NCBI GenBank assembly: GCA_900472395.1
Contig: UCHV01000011.1
Span: 267,806 to 331,805 of the forward strand
Origin: Hyphomicrobiales bacterium
GTDB lineage: Bacteria > Pseudomonadota > Alphaproteobacteria > Rhizobiales > Rhizobiaceae
DNA: 64,000 nucleotides
Direction of reading: 5' to 3'
The notes under the pieces are model-generated. The model did not search any database. It was not told the DNA's origin and saw only the letters and a program-made list of their open reading frames with translations. The position numbers were made by a program, and so were the translations under genes. Below, piece after piece: positions 43,782 to 52,749 of this stretch; position 1 is the first letter of the stretch, and each line of letters opens with the position of its first letter.

Positions 43782-44576
43782 ATGAGTGGACGTGAAGACC
43801 TTTACCCCAGTGCAAAAACCGGCTGGCGCCGCCTCAGCTATACCCGCCGCTGCGGTTTCGTCGATTGGGGTCATGCCCTGCCGGATGGCCCCGCCTCGCT
43901 GAAGCGCCAGCTCGATCAGCAGGCGTCGGGCAATCGCAAGCTCGATGGTCTCTCCGTCACGCTCGAAGGCGCACCCGCATTTGTCGTCGAATACGGCCAG
44001 TCCATGGGCAGCGGCAGCCTGCGCGTCTCCACCGTCGCACACTGGATCGTCCGCAAGGGCCTCACCGCCGATCAGCGCAAGGCCGCAGCGCTGGGCATCT
44101 ACATGACGGCATCGCATCGTTTCGAAGGCCTGCAGGCCGCGTTCCCGTTTTTCCTGGTCACCGATTCCGGTTACAGCGCCGAGGATCTGCTGTCGAACGT
44201 CATCGGTTTCCACCGCGCCTATAACAACGTGCCGGAAGCGCAGATGCGCACCATTTGCGGCGAAGTCAGCGTCGACGAAGGCGTGCGCATCTGGGACGAA
44301 CATCTGCCCAACGGCCTCGGCGCCCTCAAGAACCGCACCACCAACCCGATGCTCTTTCCCACCAAGGAAGGCGTCACCTCGCCGTCGGATACGGAATTCC
44401 CGCTGGTGCTGAAAAACCTGCGCACCTCGCCCGCCGGCAACCAGTGGGTCGGCATCCGCGATCGTTTCATCGACAATATGCTGATCACCCGCAACCTTCC
44501 GCTCAACGTTTCCCGTTCGGGCATCGTAACCCCGGTCAGCCAGACCACCCGCCTCTCGGCCATCGGCCGCCGCTGA
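43782..44576 (+). CDS. hypothetical protein, possibly DUF4056-like
   Basis: A 264-residue protein, start supported by ggag eight bases upstream. The stretch YTRRCGFVDWGHALPDGPAS near the N-terminus and DSGYSAEDLLSNVIGFHRAY in the middle recall the DUF4056 family, but the match is from memory and could be wrong. There is no signal peptide, although the preceding gene is secreted. An inverted repeat (aggcaaagg / cctttgcct, 44591-44634) follows the stop and may end the transcript. Confidence 0.6.
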   Translation: MSGREDLYPSAKTGWRRLSYTRRCGFVDWGHALPDGPASLKRQLDQQASGNRKLDGLSVTLEGAPAFVVEYGQSMGSGSLRVSTVAHWIVRKGLTADQRKAAALGIYMTASHRFEGLQAAFPFFLVTDSGYSAEDLLSNVIGFHRAYNNVPEAQMRTICGEVSVDEGVRIWDEHLPNGLGALKNRTTNPMLFPTKEGVTSPSDTEFPLVLKNLRTSPAGNQWVGIRDRFIDNMLITRNLPLNVSRSGIVTPVSQTTRLSAIGRR

Positions 44577-45050
44577 TCGGCATTTCAGGAAGGCAAAGGC
44601 ACCGGCGGCGTATAGGTCACCGCTCCCTTTGCCTGACCTGTTTGCCACGCCGCAGAAAGAAGCGCGGGCCACGAACGTCAAACGCTATATGCAATGCAGG
44701 CCCGAACAAAGGCGACCTTTGACGGGCAACGATTTCGGCTGTTTTGCGCCGGAAGCGGGTTGCTCTCTAGGGTGCCATTCGCCCTCAGGTTGGATCAGCC
44801 CAGCCCCATTAACGAAGCGGCAGATAGAACCGCAGAATATGACTCGCTACTGACACCATAGAACTCGTAAAACAAAAATTTGCTCCGACAGCAACGCCGA
44901 CTTTCTAAAAATATCGGCGCAATGTGGAGGACGCATTCAGCATAGCTCGACGTTGTCGCACATTTTGTATTTATGCACAGAAGCTCGCAGGATTTTCATT
45001 TTCGCGCCTTATCTATATATTGAACATCAAAACTGAGCGGTAGGGATATC
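44577..45050. other. intergenic, A+T-richer region
   Basis: About 470 bases with no supported gene. The base composition becomes clearly more AT-rich from 44,850 on, which marks the start of a lower-GC accessory islet. A tatata box at 45014-45019 may belong to the promoter of the next gene. Confidence 0.5.
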
Positions 45051-45296
45051 GTGAAATACCTCAAGCCCTTAATCCTTTCAGCAATCTTCTCACTTGGGGT
45101 GACTACCTCTCTAATTTATGGATTTGCTGGCTTAGCAGCCTTTGCGGATAGCTCCCAAGAATGCCCGTACGGCAATCAATGCAGTGATGCAGTGCGAATG
45201 GTATGGGTTAGCGCGATCGTCATCATCGTCAGCATTTCTATATGCTTCCTTTGCGCCCGAAGTTTTTTATTCTCGTTGAAACTCGACGCTGATTGA
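45051..45296 (+). CDS. small membrane protein, 81 aa
   Basis: Starts with GTG after taggga. Two hydrophobic segments (about residues 7-30 and 49-70) flank a loop with two cysteines (ECPYGNQC). No family is recognised. Its codon use is less GC-biased than that of the flanking core genes, in line with recent transfer. Confidence 0.5.
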   Translation: MKYLKPLILSAIFSLGVTTSLIYGFAGLAAFADSSQECPYGNQCSDAVRMVWVSAIVIIVSISICFLCARSFLFSLKLDAD

Positions 45297-45538
45297 GTTG
45301 TGAAGCGATGTCACATCTTCCAACCGAACCAAGCGGTAGGCTTAATCCGTGCCAATGCCAGCAACACGCTCGCCGACAAGATGACGAGATCGTGGTAATG
45401 GCGTTAGTGGGCTGACTCCTGTCTTCCACCTCGCGCGATGAGCAGTCATTGCAGGGATTGCCATTCGTGGCCCTGTGGCTCACGAAGGAACCACAGCAGT
45501 TTGCAGCTCCGTTGAAAGGGAAACATTTGATTGAGACC

Positions 45539-45910
45539 ATGGGTGTTATTCTACGGTTCCACGACATATCCATTCCACAGAGTTCTTTTGAAAAAAGATT
45601 AGGATGCCCTGTTCGCTGGGGCGGAGAAAGCCTTGACGGCTTACACTCGGCCCAAATCGACAAAACACCCGAGGATGACTGCATCCGTTGGGAAGAGATT
45701 GTCCTGTCGCTTCAGACGCTTGGTGACTCAGTGACCTTGCTTTTCGAAGACAACGTCATCTCAAAGGCCGAGCTTGATATTGGCCTTCCCTTTTATGACA
45801 GCAGCATGGGATCATCGATCACGATACCCGCTGACTTGTGCGAAGTCGCAGGTCGAAACCACATTGCTATGACCATCACCCACTACCTCACTACGACGGA
45901 CTCCGAATGA
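45539..45910 (+). CDS. hypothetical protein, 123 aa
   Basis: Begins MGVILRFHDISIPQSSFEKR. The product is acidic, with no membrane segment and no recognised domain. No good ribosome binding site is visible before ATG 45539; the open frame goes back to 45449. Its size, acidity and place among orphan genes would fit an immunity-type protein, but this is speculation. Confidence 0.45.
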   Translation: MGVILRFHDISIPQSSFEKRLGCPVRWGGESLDGLHSAQIDKTPEDDCIRWEEIVLSLQTLGDSVTLLFEDNVISKAELDIGLPFYDSSMGSSITIPADLCEVAGRNHIAMTITHYLTTTDSE

Positions 45911-45977
45911 CCGGTCTAGGCCGAACGCCGCCATGGCGCGAAAGCGCCATTTGCGGACATAAATTTGCCAGTAGGGG

Positions 45978-46409
45978 CTACATAGAAATCCAGAGCAGCA
46001 TCGGCTTTTGGCCATCGCGTGCCACTGCCGCAAGCGGCTGGATTTCCAACAGTAGGCGTTGAGCATCCTGCGCTGTAAGTCCCCTTGCGCTTGCTTCCTC
46101 CTTGTCAGCCCATACTTGAGCCACCTTGCCAAGATCACTTACATCGATGCTGGCAAGATGATCGCGCAGTTCGTTTGGGAGAACATACACCCATGGACCG
46201 TTGGCCTCGTCTGCAAAAGCGGACGGATCGAGGTTTTCAATTGATCTTGCTAGATTGACCTGACCCAACGCCTCCGCCAAGTCAGCGAGAACAAGCCCGT
46301 CAAGACCCGTAGTCTGAAGACCAGGCCACATCTTCGACCCAGGCCATTCGGCGATTATAGCAGGTGCGTCGTTTGCAGAGGCAATTACAATATCTGTCAG
46401 AACCGCCAT
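45978..46409 (-). CDS. hypothetical protein, 143 aa
   Basis: Begins MAVLTDIVIASANDAPAIIA. An acidic, cytoplasmic protein without recognised domain; similar small proteins appear scattered in proteobacteria. A possible SD (ggtgag) lies just before the two overlapping ATG codons. It is convergent with the 45539 gene. Confidence 0.55.
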   Translation of the reverse strand: MAVLTDIVIASANDAPAIIAEWPGSKMWPGLQTTGLDGLVLADLAEALGQVNLARSIENLDPSAFADEANGPWVYVLPNELRDHLASIDVSDLGKVAQVWADKEEASARGLTAQDAQRLLLEIQPLAAVARDGQKPMLLWISM

Positions 46410-46654
46410 CATCGCTCACCAGTTTGGATTAAGAGGAATTATATTGCTCAAGGTGCCTAACGGTTTTGCGTACATTGGCGCAGATAACAGCATTGCGGCC
46501 TATACCGCTTGTCCGCAAAGGGCCGATTTCAGCCGAGGCGGCTTCGCGGCAACCAATCGGAAGTGTTGCCCCTTCTCCCTTCTATCGCGCCGTCCTGCTG
46601 GGTTGTCGCTAGGGCTGAAAGCAATATGTAGACCCAGACTGTGATGGAGGCCGC

Positions 46655-47011
46655 ATGACAACGATAGACAATCATGATGCTTACATAGCCGCTGCGCCGC
46701 AGGAATTTCGCGCGTCGTTGACCCGATTGCGAGAGAAGTTGTCTCAGACGCTCCCGGACGCCGAAGAAGTCATCAAGTACGATTTACCCGGTTTCCAGAT
46801 CAAACAGACGATCATCGTGGGCTATGCCGCCTTCAGCAAACAGTGTGGTCTCTATGTCGATCCCGCCGCAATCGCCGCGCATGCCGATGAGATCTTGTCG
46901 TTGAAACTCAAGGCAACCAAGACCGGTGTGACGTTCTCGGTGAATAGACCCATATCCGATGAACTCGTCGAAAAACTGGCACTGAGTTCTCGGCGCGAAA
47001 AGGGTTTCTAG
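46655..47011 (+). CDS. DUF1801 (YdhG-like) protein
   Basis: A 118-residue protein of the DUF1801 family with the start MTTIDNHDAYIAAAPQEFRA, the motif LPDAEEVIKYDLPGFQ and a C-terminal region PISDELVEKL. The fold is frataxin-like; some members are described as iron chaperones, but function is unproven. A strong SD (ggagg) lies four bases before the ATG. Confidence 0.82.
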   Translation: MTTIDNHDAYIAAAPQEFRASLTRLREKLSQTLPDAEEVIKYDLPGFQIKQTIIVGYAAFSKQCGLYVDPAAIAAHADEILSLKLKATKTGVTFSVNRPISDELVEKLALSSRREKGF

Positions 47012-47098
47012 CGGCTGCCTTCCCCTGCACGACAAGTCTGCTCAGGGCCGATTGCGGTCTTCCGCTGCGCGCCAGAAGGAGACATCTGAGATCGATTT

Positions 47099-47539
47099 TC
47101 AAACGCTACCGTTGCGAGAACTAGCTTTCAAAGACGAAATCACGCATTCCGTGACTCCATCGCTTTTTTTTGGGTCTTCAATGTAGGCGACCAATTTTCC
47201 TCGAGCATCTTCGTCTAATCGCCCCATAAGAGCGCGAACATTTTCAAGCATCGCGGCTTCTATCGACGTCTTATTTTGAGGAGCGGTGATCCGGTCCAAA
47301 ATCCCCCGCGCAACAACAGCGCGAAACTCAGCTGCGCCCTTCGCTTCGTGAAATCTGCTTTCCGCGCAGTTTGTGTAAGAGTCAGCCATCTTACGCAAAG
47401 TCATATCGGGCCCCTTTCGATAGTCAGCGTTGACGGCTTCTTGGGGCGAAATCCCATCGCGTTGGAATAGCGGTGTAACAATGAAGACGACAAAATTAGC
47501 AGCCATGATCAGCAGCGCGGTCATAACAAATAGGCGCAT
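47099..47539 (-). CDS. membrane-anchored hypothetical protein, about 146 aa
   Basis: An N-terminal hydrophobic segment (residues 2-22, MRLFVMTALLIMAANFVVF) is followed by a soluble helical domain with two cysteines. ATG 47539 has ggggga upstream; GTG 47551 is possible. No family recognised. Confidence 0.5.
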   Translation of the reverse strand: MRLFVMTALLIMAANFVVFIVTPLFQRDGISPQEAVNADYRKGPDMTLRKMADSYTNCAESRFHEAKGAAEFRAVVARGILDRITAPQNKTSIEAAMLENVRALMGRLDEDARGKLVAYIEDPKKSDGVTECVISSLKASSRNGSV

Positions 47540-47788
47540 AGCATCCCCCACATCATGGTTGTGAAGTTAGTGCAAAGCAGTGGAGGAATTATCTCTTAAA
47601 CATTCTCAATTTGAGCGGTTCCGGTTCCAGAATGTCTAAGACTATTCGTCCCCTTCGGGCCGAATGCCATCTGCCGATTCGATACAGCAGCAGTCGCTGC
47701 AGCACTCGCTGTTCTGATGTGCGGTATTGTAGCAGCCCATTACGACACTTATGTTGTTACGAGATTTGCAACCGAGGAGCTGTCGTTG

Positions 47789-48454
47789 ATGGGTACGTTC
47801 GATGGAAGGCAGGCTGACTATATCGAGGGCGCTCGACGTAATGTGCCGGGGCTCGAAGGGCTTCACCGCATGACGGGACTGCTATTGGCCGAACGCGTGC
47901 CCCAAGACGGGCGAGTTCTTGTTGTCGGTGCGGGTGGAGGCCTTGAGCTAAAAGCACTGGCAGAACAGCATCCGGGTTGGAGATTTGATGGTGTCGATCC
48001 GTCATCCGACATGCTTGCATTGGCACGAGAAACAGTCGGAAGCATTGTTGAACGTGTCACTCTCCACAATGGCGACATATCTGTTGCACCAGATGGGCCT
48101 TTTGATGGTGCTGTTTGTCTGCTCGTATTCCACCATATCTCGCCCGAGAGTAGAAAGGTCACGCTTGATGGCGTACGCCGGCGTCTACGACCGGGCTCGC
48201 CGCTTATTCTGGCGCATGTCAGCTTCCCATTGTGCGAGCCGGATTACTCAACCTGGATCGAAAGGCATGTCGAATTCGGTGCAGCGCCGCAGATGGACGC
48301 CAATCGGCGTAACGCAGCCAGGATGGGTATGAGAGGAAAAACCTTCATCAGGTCGCCGGAAGAAGAGCAAGGATACCTGCAGGAAGCAGGTTTCACGGGC
48401 ATCACACAGTTTTATCAGGCAATCAGTTTCCGCGGGTGGATCGCCTACGCGTGA
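47789..48454 (+). CDS. class I SAM-dependent methyltransferase
   Basis: A 221-residue methyltransferase. Motif I is RVLVVGAGGGLELKALAEQH, the acidic loop of motif II is GVDPSSDMLALARE, and DGAVCLLVFHHI corresponds to motif IV. The substrate is unknown. I chose ATG 47789, with gaggag nine bases upstream. It lies in the accessory gap of the GTA cluster. Confidence 0.82.
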   Translation: MGTFDGRQADYIEGARRNVPGLEGLHRMTGLLLAERVPQDGRVLVVGAGGGLELKALAEQHPGWRFDGVDPSSDMLALARETVGSIVERVTLHNGDISVAPDGPFDGAVCLLVFHHISPESRKVTLDGVRRRLRPGSPLILAHVSFPLCEPDYSTWIERHVEFGAAPQMDANRRNAARMGMRGKTFIRSPEEEQGYLQEAGFTGITQFYQAISFRGWIAYA

Positions 48455-48542
48455 GCGACCATAATTTCTAGTCAGTGACCACATCGAGCCGACCACAGAC
48501 GCCGCCCCACCTCGGCTACCGATGACCTGACGCTGCCCGCCC

Positions 48543-49148
48543 TCACCGCAGCGCCGCCGCAAAGGCTCTGCCATAACGCGCCACCAGTGTCGCCCGGTCA
48601 TGGCCGTTGACGATCTTTCGTGCGCCCACCCAGTCGGCGCTGCCGTGGGCGAAAAAGCTGTCCAGCCGCCAGCCGGTGAAGATGCCCAGCCGCATGCCGT
48701 CGATCAAAATCCTGGCGGCGATATCGATGCGCATCGCAAGCGCCGGTTCGGCGAGCAGGTCTGCGCCGACAAGGTCGGACATCGCTTCGTAATTGCGCTT
48801 GTGCGTCAGTTGCACAAAGCCGCGTCCCAGCCAGCTTTTGCCTTCGGCGTCCGGCCGCCAGTATGGCGTTTTCACGGAAGGCATGCGGCCTGCGGAAAAC
48901 GCTTGCTCGAGCCGGGCAACCGCTTCCTCGTCGCTTTGCGCCAGCGTTTCGCGCACCGGCCGCATGGTGCCTGCCGTTTCGTGAAAGGCCGTCGCCAGCA
49001 CGTAGGCCAGTTCGCAATCCGCTGCTTTCGAGCGCCTGCGCCAGCTGTCCAGAATGGCTTCCATGCCTTCCACCTGCACTTGAGAAAGCCTGCCGCGAAA
49101 GGGGTTTTCCCTTGCCCTGGCAAAAAAGACAGGCCTGTCCACAGTCAT
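48543..49148 (-). CDS. GH19 chitinase/lysozyme-like endolysin
   Basis: A 201-residue protein of the glycoside hydrolase 19 fold. The catalytic Glu57 lies in LATAFHETAGTMRPV, and GRGFVQLTHKRNYEAMSDLV is the second family signature. Phage and GTA lysins of this kind cut peptidoglycan. No signal peptide is present, so release would need a holin. It is on the same strand as the GTA genes and could be its lysis enzyme. The SD is ggag. Confidence 0.82.
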   Translation of the reverse strand: MTVDRPVFFARARENPFRGRLSQVQVEGMEAILDSWRRRSKAADCELAYVLATAFHETAGTMRPVRETLAQSDEEAVARLEQAFSAGRMPSVKTPYWRPDAEGKSWLGRGFVQLTHKRNYEAMSDLVGADLLAEPALAMRIDIAARILIDGMRLGIFTGWRLDSFFAHGSADWVGARKIVNGHDRATLVARYGRAFAAALR

Positions 49149-49300
49149 GCCGCACTCCGCCCAAAATTAAATGACAGATTTAAATCGGTTTAGAAAAACT
49201 AAATCGTTTTAACCACTTAGGGCCCGATTTACTTTTTGTTTGGGATATGGAACCAACAACACCACCGGGCGTTAGCCGTCGGTTTTGAACGAAGGAGATC

Positions 49301-49432
49301 ATGATGATGCCCCAGCAAGCGTCTGCCGCAACTGTCAAGCAGCCGATCCCGCAGCATGTTGCCGAGCGTCTCGAATCCGAATGGCGCCAGGTCCGCGAAA
49401 GCGCACCGGCTTCCGTCGCCACCAAGCGCTAA
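49301..49432 (+). CDS. small hypothetical protein, 43 aa
   Basis: An ATG with a strong SD (aaggag, four bases upstream) opens a 43-codon frame beginning MMMPQQASAATVKQPIPQHV. It has no hydrophobic segment. An AT-rich promoter-like stretch precedes it (49170-49240) and a hairpin follows it, so it looks like an independent gene, antisense to the GTA direction, between lysin and terminase. Confidence 0.55.
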   Translation: MMMPQQASAATVKQPIPQHVAERLESEWRQVRESAPASVATKR

Positions 49433-49439
49433 CAAGCTT

Positions 49440-49475
49440 CCCGTCCCGCTTCATCTTTGATGCGGGACGTTTCTG
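49440..49475 (+). terminator. putative terminator of the 43-aa gene
   Basis: cgtcccgcttcat pairs with atgcgggacg, followed by tttctgtg. It starts about ten bases after the stop codon. Confidence 0.55.
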
Positions 49476-49524
49476 TGCCGGACGACAACACCCCAGCCGT
49501 CCAGCAGTGCCGAGAAGATCGGCG

Positions 49525-50940
49525 TCAAAGTCCCCGCACCCGCGGTTCCCCCTGTCCATCCAGAACCAGCGCCGTCAATGCCCATACCAGCGCATCGAGC
49601 CGGTCCGGCGAACGGCCGGACGTCAGCCCGTCCGGCCCGAAGTCGCACATCTGATCTTCCAGCGCGGGAAACCGGCCCGCATGCAGCACACGCCCCTGTT
49701 CGTAAAGCGCCGCCACCGGTTCGGCGCGCGTAAACTTGCCGCGCCGCGCCCGCACCATGGTCACCGGCAGCCCGGCATCGACGCTTTTCAGCATCGCCAC
49801 CACCATGTCGCCGCCCTGATTGACCTCGGCCACCACCCGGTCGGCGGCGAACCGCGCATAGGCCTTTTTCACCGCCAGCGCCCATCCGGCCGGCGTCAGT
49901 CCCTCGACCGAACAATCGGCCAGAACAACCACCCGCCCATGCCCCCCGGCAGCGGCGGAATTTTCCTCGATCCCGGCCACCACGATGCCGCAGCACGAAG
50001 CCTCGCCGGAACCGGAAGGCGGGTCCACCGCCACCACGATCCGCCGCGGCGGCGCAAAGGCCCGTGTCACGCATCCTTCCAGGTCGGCGCGGTTCCAGAG
50101 CGCATCGGCGCGGTCCTCGATCAGTTCGCCGGCAATTTCCTGCCGCCCCAGCCGCGTGCCGCCATACCGGCTTTCCAGCACCGTCATGAAACCCGGCGCC
50201 AGATTGTCTGCATTGGCCGCCGTCGACATGCGCACCAGATGCGTTGCCGGATCGGCGATCAGGTTTTTAAGCACCGGCACCGGCCGTGGCGTCGTCGTCA
50301 CCAGCTGGCGCGGGTCGCTGCCAAGCCGCAGACCGAACTGCAGCATGTCGAATGTCTCCTGCGCATGTTTCCACTTGGCCAGCTCGTCGCACCAGGCAAA
50401 ATGAAACTGCGGCCCGCGCAGGCTCTCGGGGTCTTCCGAGGAAAATATCTGCGCCACTGCCCCGTTCGGCCACACCAGCCTGCGCCGCGTAACCTCGAAA
50501 TCCGGCTGGTTGGTGCGGGCGATCCGGCAGATGCCGGATGCGCCATCCACCATCACTTCGCGCGCATCGCCCAGCGTTTCCGCCACCAGCGCGATCCTGA
50601 TGTCGCAGCGTGGAGAAGCAGATGCCAGCGCATGCACCCATTCGGCTCCCGCCCGCGTCTTGCCCGATCCGCGCCCGCCCATGATCAACCACGTGCGCCA
50701 GTCGCCGCCCGGGGGCTTCTGGGCCTCGCGACCGTTCAGCCGCCACTCGCGCCCGATTGCGTGGATATGCGGCGTCACCAGCAAATTTTCGGAAAGTTCG
50801 GAATGCGCAGCCGCCGGTAAATCGCGAACGCCGTTCCCTACCCCACCAGGGGTGCCATCCGCTTTGATCTGCGCAAGAAGCTGATCGCCCGTGCCCAAAG
50901 CCGCCCGAGTTCGCGAAAGAACATCCCTGATCCCGCTCAT
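49525..50940 (-). CDS. large terminase subunit (RcGTA g2-like)
   Basis: The DNA-packaging motor of the GTA-like cluster, about 471 aa. The ATPase has a Walker A motif MGGRGSGKTRAG (GSGKT around residues 91-95), a Walker B-like HFAWCDELAKW, and a coupling motif LVTTTPRPVP. The nuclease domain shows VAVDPPSGSGEASCCGIVV and VAEVNQGGDMVV. I chose ATG 50940 (agga upstream); an ATG at 51009 overlapping the upstream gene is the alternative. The next head gene, portal, lies 7 kb downstream. Confidence 0.9.
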   Translation of the reverse strand: MSGIRDVLSRTRAALGTGDQLLAQIKADGTPGGVGNGVRDLPAAAHSELSENLLVTPHIHAIGREWRLNGREAQKPPGGDWRTWLIMGGRGSGKTRAGAEWVHALASASPRCDIRIALVAETLGDAREVMVDGASGICRIARTNQPDFEVTRRRLVWPNGAVAQIFSSEDPESLRGPQFHFAWCDELAKWKHAQETFDMLQFGLRLGSDPRQLVTTTPRPVPVLKNLIADPATHLVRMSTAANADNLAPGFMTVLESRYGGTRLGRQEIAGELIEDRADALWNRADLEGCVTRAFAPPRRIVVAVDPPSGSGEASCCGIVVAGIEENSAAAGGHGRVVVLADCSVEGLTPAGWALAVKKAYARFAADRVVAEVNQGGDMVVAMLKSVDAGLPVTMVRARRGKFTRAEPVAALYEQGRVLHAGRFPALEDQMCDFGPDGLTSGRSPDRLDALVWALTALVLDGQGEPRVRGL

Positions 50941-50980
50941 CTCGTCCTCATGCAGATCAAGGATTGCGGAAAACTCCTCT

Positions 50981-51544
50981 TCAGCCCGTGTCGGGTGGAG
51001 GCGCTCCATCCCCAGCCGCACCGCCGGGCTCGTCCGGATCAACACCTGCCGCGATGCACCGCTCCCGGTATCGGTTCCTGGCAAGCTCGTTGGCGCGTTC
51101 ATTGATGAGCCGGTCCACTTCACGCAGCGCCTCCTGATACTCGCCCTCGTCGGCCACCCGCTCGGCCTCGGCCTGCCGGTCGCGGGCAAACTGCCGCTGC
51201 AGCGTGTCGATCTTTTCCAGCGTGCGCACGATCAGCGACATCGCATCGGTCGCCGCCTTGATATCGGCGCGCGCCAGTTTCTGCGCCGCCTCGTCGCCAG
51301 CCGTCAGCATCGCATCGGCACTGGCGCGCAAGCCACGAAACGTCTCGAATTGCTGGCGCAGTTCCAGCGTCGCCTCGTTGAGGATCGGCCGCATGTCGCT
51401 CAGTCCCTCAACCTCGGCCTGCCGCGCGTCTGCCGATTTCACCTCGAGGATCACGCCCCGCGCGTCCTCCATCAGCGATGTTTCACCCACATCGCCCCAG
51501 CAGCCGAACAGGCTCACATCGAAATCCTGAAAATCATCGGACAT
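50981..51544 (-). CDS. putative small terminase subunit (RcGTA g1-like)
   Basis: A 187-residue, mostly helical protein located just upstream of the terminase gene with 40 bases between. A coiled coil is likely around residues 50-125, followed by the segment EYQEALREVDRLINERANEL. Position and helical content fit the small terminase subunit of GTA clusters, but the sequence gives no diagnostic motif. The start has ggagga on the minus strand. Confidence 0.55.
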   Translation of the reverse strand: MSDDFQDFDVSLFGCWGDVGETSLMEDARGVILEVKSADARQAEVEGLSDMRPILNEATLELRQQFETFRGLRASADAMLTAGDEAAQKLARADIKAATDAMSLIVRTLEKIDTLQRQFARDRQAEAERVADEGEYQEALREVDRLINERANELARNRYRERCIAAGVDPDEPGGAAGDGAPPPDTG

Positions 51545-51797
51545 GCCAAACGTCCTCCACGCCGGCCACGAGACCAGCGCTTGAAAAACCGAACAAGACC
51601 AGAAATTTCGCCCGGAGAGGCGTCAAACCCGCAACTCTCCGACTATGCCTGAACACTATCGAACAACCGTCACGCCGTCAAGGATTATTTTCCTATTCGT
51701 TCGATTGACGGTAAAATCGCCCGCTTGCACATCCCGCCCAATACCGCATAGTGGCGGCCCTTGCCCCGCATCGCCTCGCTTGCCAAAGGTCACCGCC

Positions 51798-52715
51798 ATG
51801 CCAAAGCCGCTGCCCCAATTCGCTGGCCTGTTTACCGGTCTTTCCGCCTTCCCGCTCACACCGGCGGATGAGAACGGCCGCGTTGAAACCAATGCCCTAC
51901 AGGCGTTGGTCGCCCGCATCGTCGATGGCAAGGCAGACAGCATCGGCGTGCTGGGCAGCACCGGCATTTATGCCTATCTGACCCGCGAGGAACGCCAGCG
52001 CGCCATCACCGCCGCCGTCGAGGCCGCCAACGGCCAAATCCCGGTCATCGCCGGCATCGGCGCCATCCGCACCGATCACGTACAGGCGCTTGCCCGCGAT
52101 GCCGCAGCGGCCGGCGCAGATGCGCTGCTGCTCGCCCCGGTCTCCTACACGCCGCTGACGGAAGACGAGGTTTTCCAGCATTACGCCACGGTTGCCGCCA
52201 CCACCGGCCTGCCGCTTTGCGTCTACAACAACCCGTCCACCACCCACTTTACCTTCAGCGAACACCTGCTCGCACGCCTGTCGAAGATCGACGCCATCCA
52301 AGCCGTCAAGATGCCGCTCGCCAAAGACCTCGATTTCACCGGCGAAATTCTGCGCCTGCGGGAAAAGACCCCGGAGAACTTTGCGATCGGCTATAGCGGC
52401 GACTGGCACTGCGCCGAAGCGCTGCTGGCCGGTGCCGATACCTGGTACAGCGTTGTCGGCGGCCTGTTTCCGCATGCTGCCGCTGCCCTCACCAAGGCCG
52501 CCCGCGAAAAGGATACAGCTGAAACCGCCCGTATCGACGCCATGTTCGAGCCGCTCTGGGCACTGTTCAAGGCGCATGGCAGCCTGCGCGTCATCTATGC
52601 CGCGGCAAGCCTCCTCGGCCTCACGAAAGCCCGGCCGCCGCGCCCGCTTCTGCCCTTGGCCGATACGCTCCTGCCGGAGATCGAAAAGGCCATCGCCGCC
52701 CTGCCGGAACGGTAG
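51798..52715 (+). CDS. dihydrodipicolinate synthase/N-acetylneuraminate lyase family protein
   Basis: A 305-residue class I aldolase of the DapA/NanA superfamily. The Schiff-base Lys171 is in IQAVKMPLAKD and the conserved Tyr143 in LCVYNNPSTTHF. The N-terminal SIGVLGSTGIYAYL corresponds to the GTTGE loop but reads GSTG-I-Y, so the substrate is probably not that of true DapA. The start at 51798 has aaaggt upstream. It is followed after 34 bases by arsC. Confidence 0.85.
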   Translation: MPKPLPQFAGLFTGLSAFPLTPADENGRVETNALQALVARIVDGKADSIGVLGSTGIYAYLTREERQRAITAAVEAANGQIPVIAGIGAIRTDHVQALARDAAAAGADALLLAPVSYTPLTEDEVFQHYATVAATTGLPLCVYNNPSTTHFTFSEHLLARLSKIDAIQAVKMPLAKDLDFTGEILRLREKTPENFAIGYSGDWHCAEALLAGADTWYSVVGGLFPHAAAALTKAAREKDTAETARIDAMFEPLWALFKAHGSLRVIYAAASLLGLTKARPPRPLLPLADTLLPEIEKAIAALPER

Positions 52716-52749
52716 TCCATCCACCTTAACCCGTTGAGAAAACACGTTC

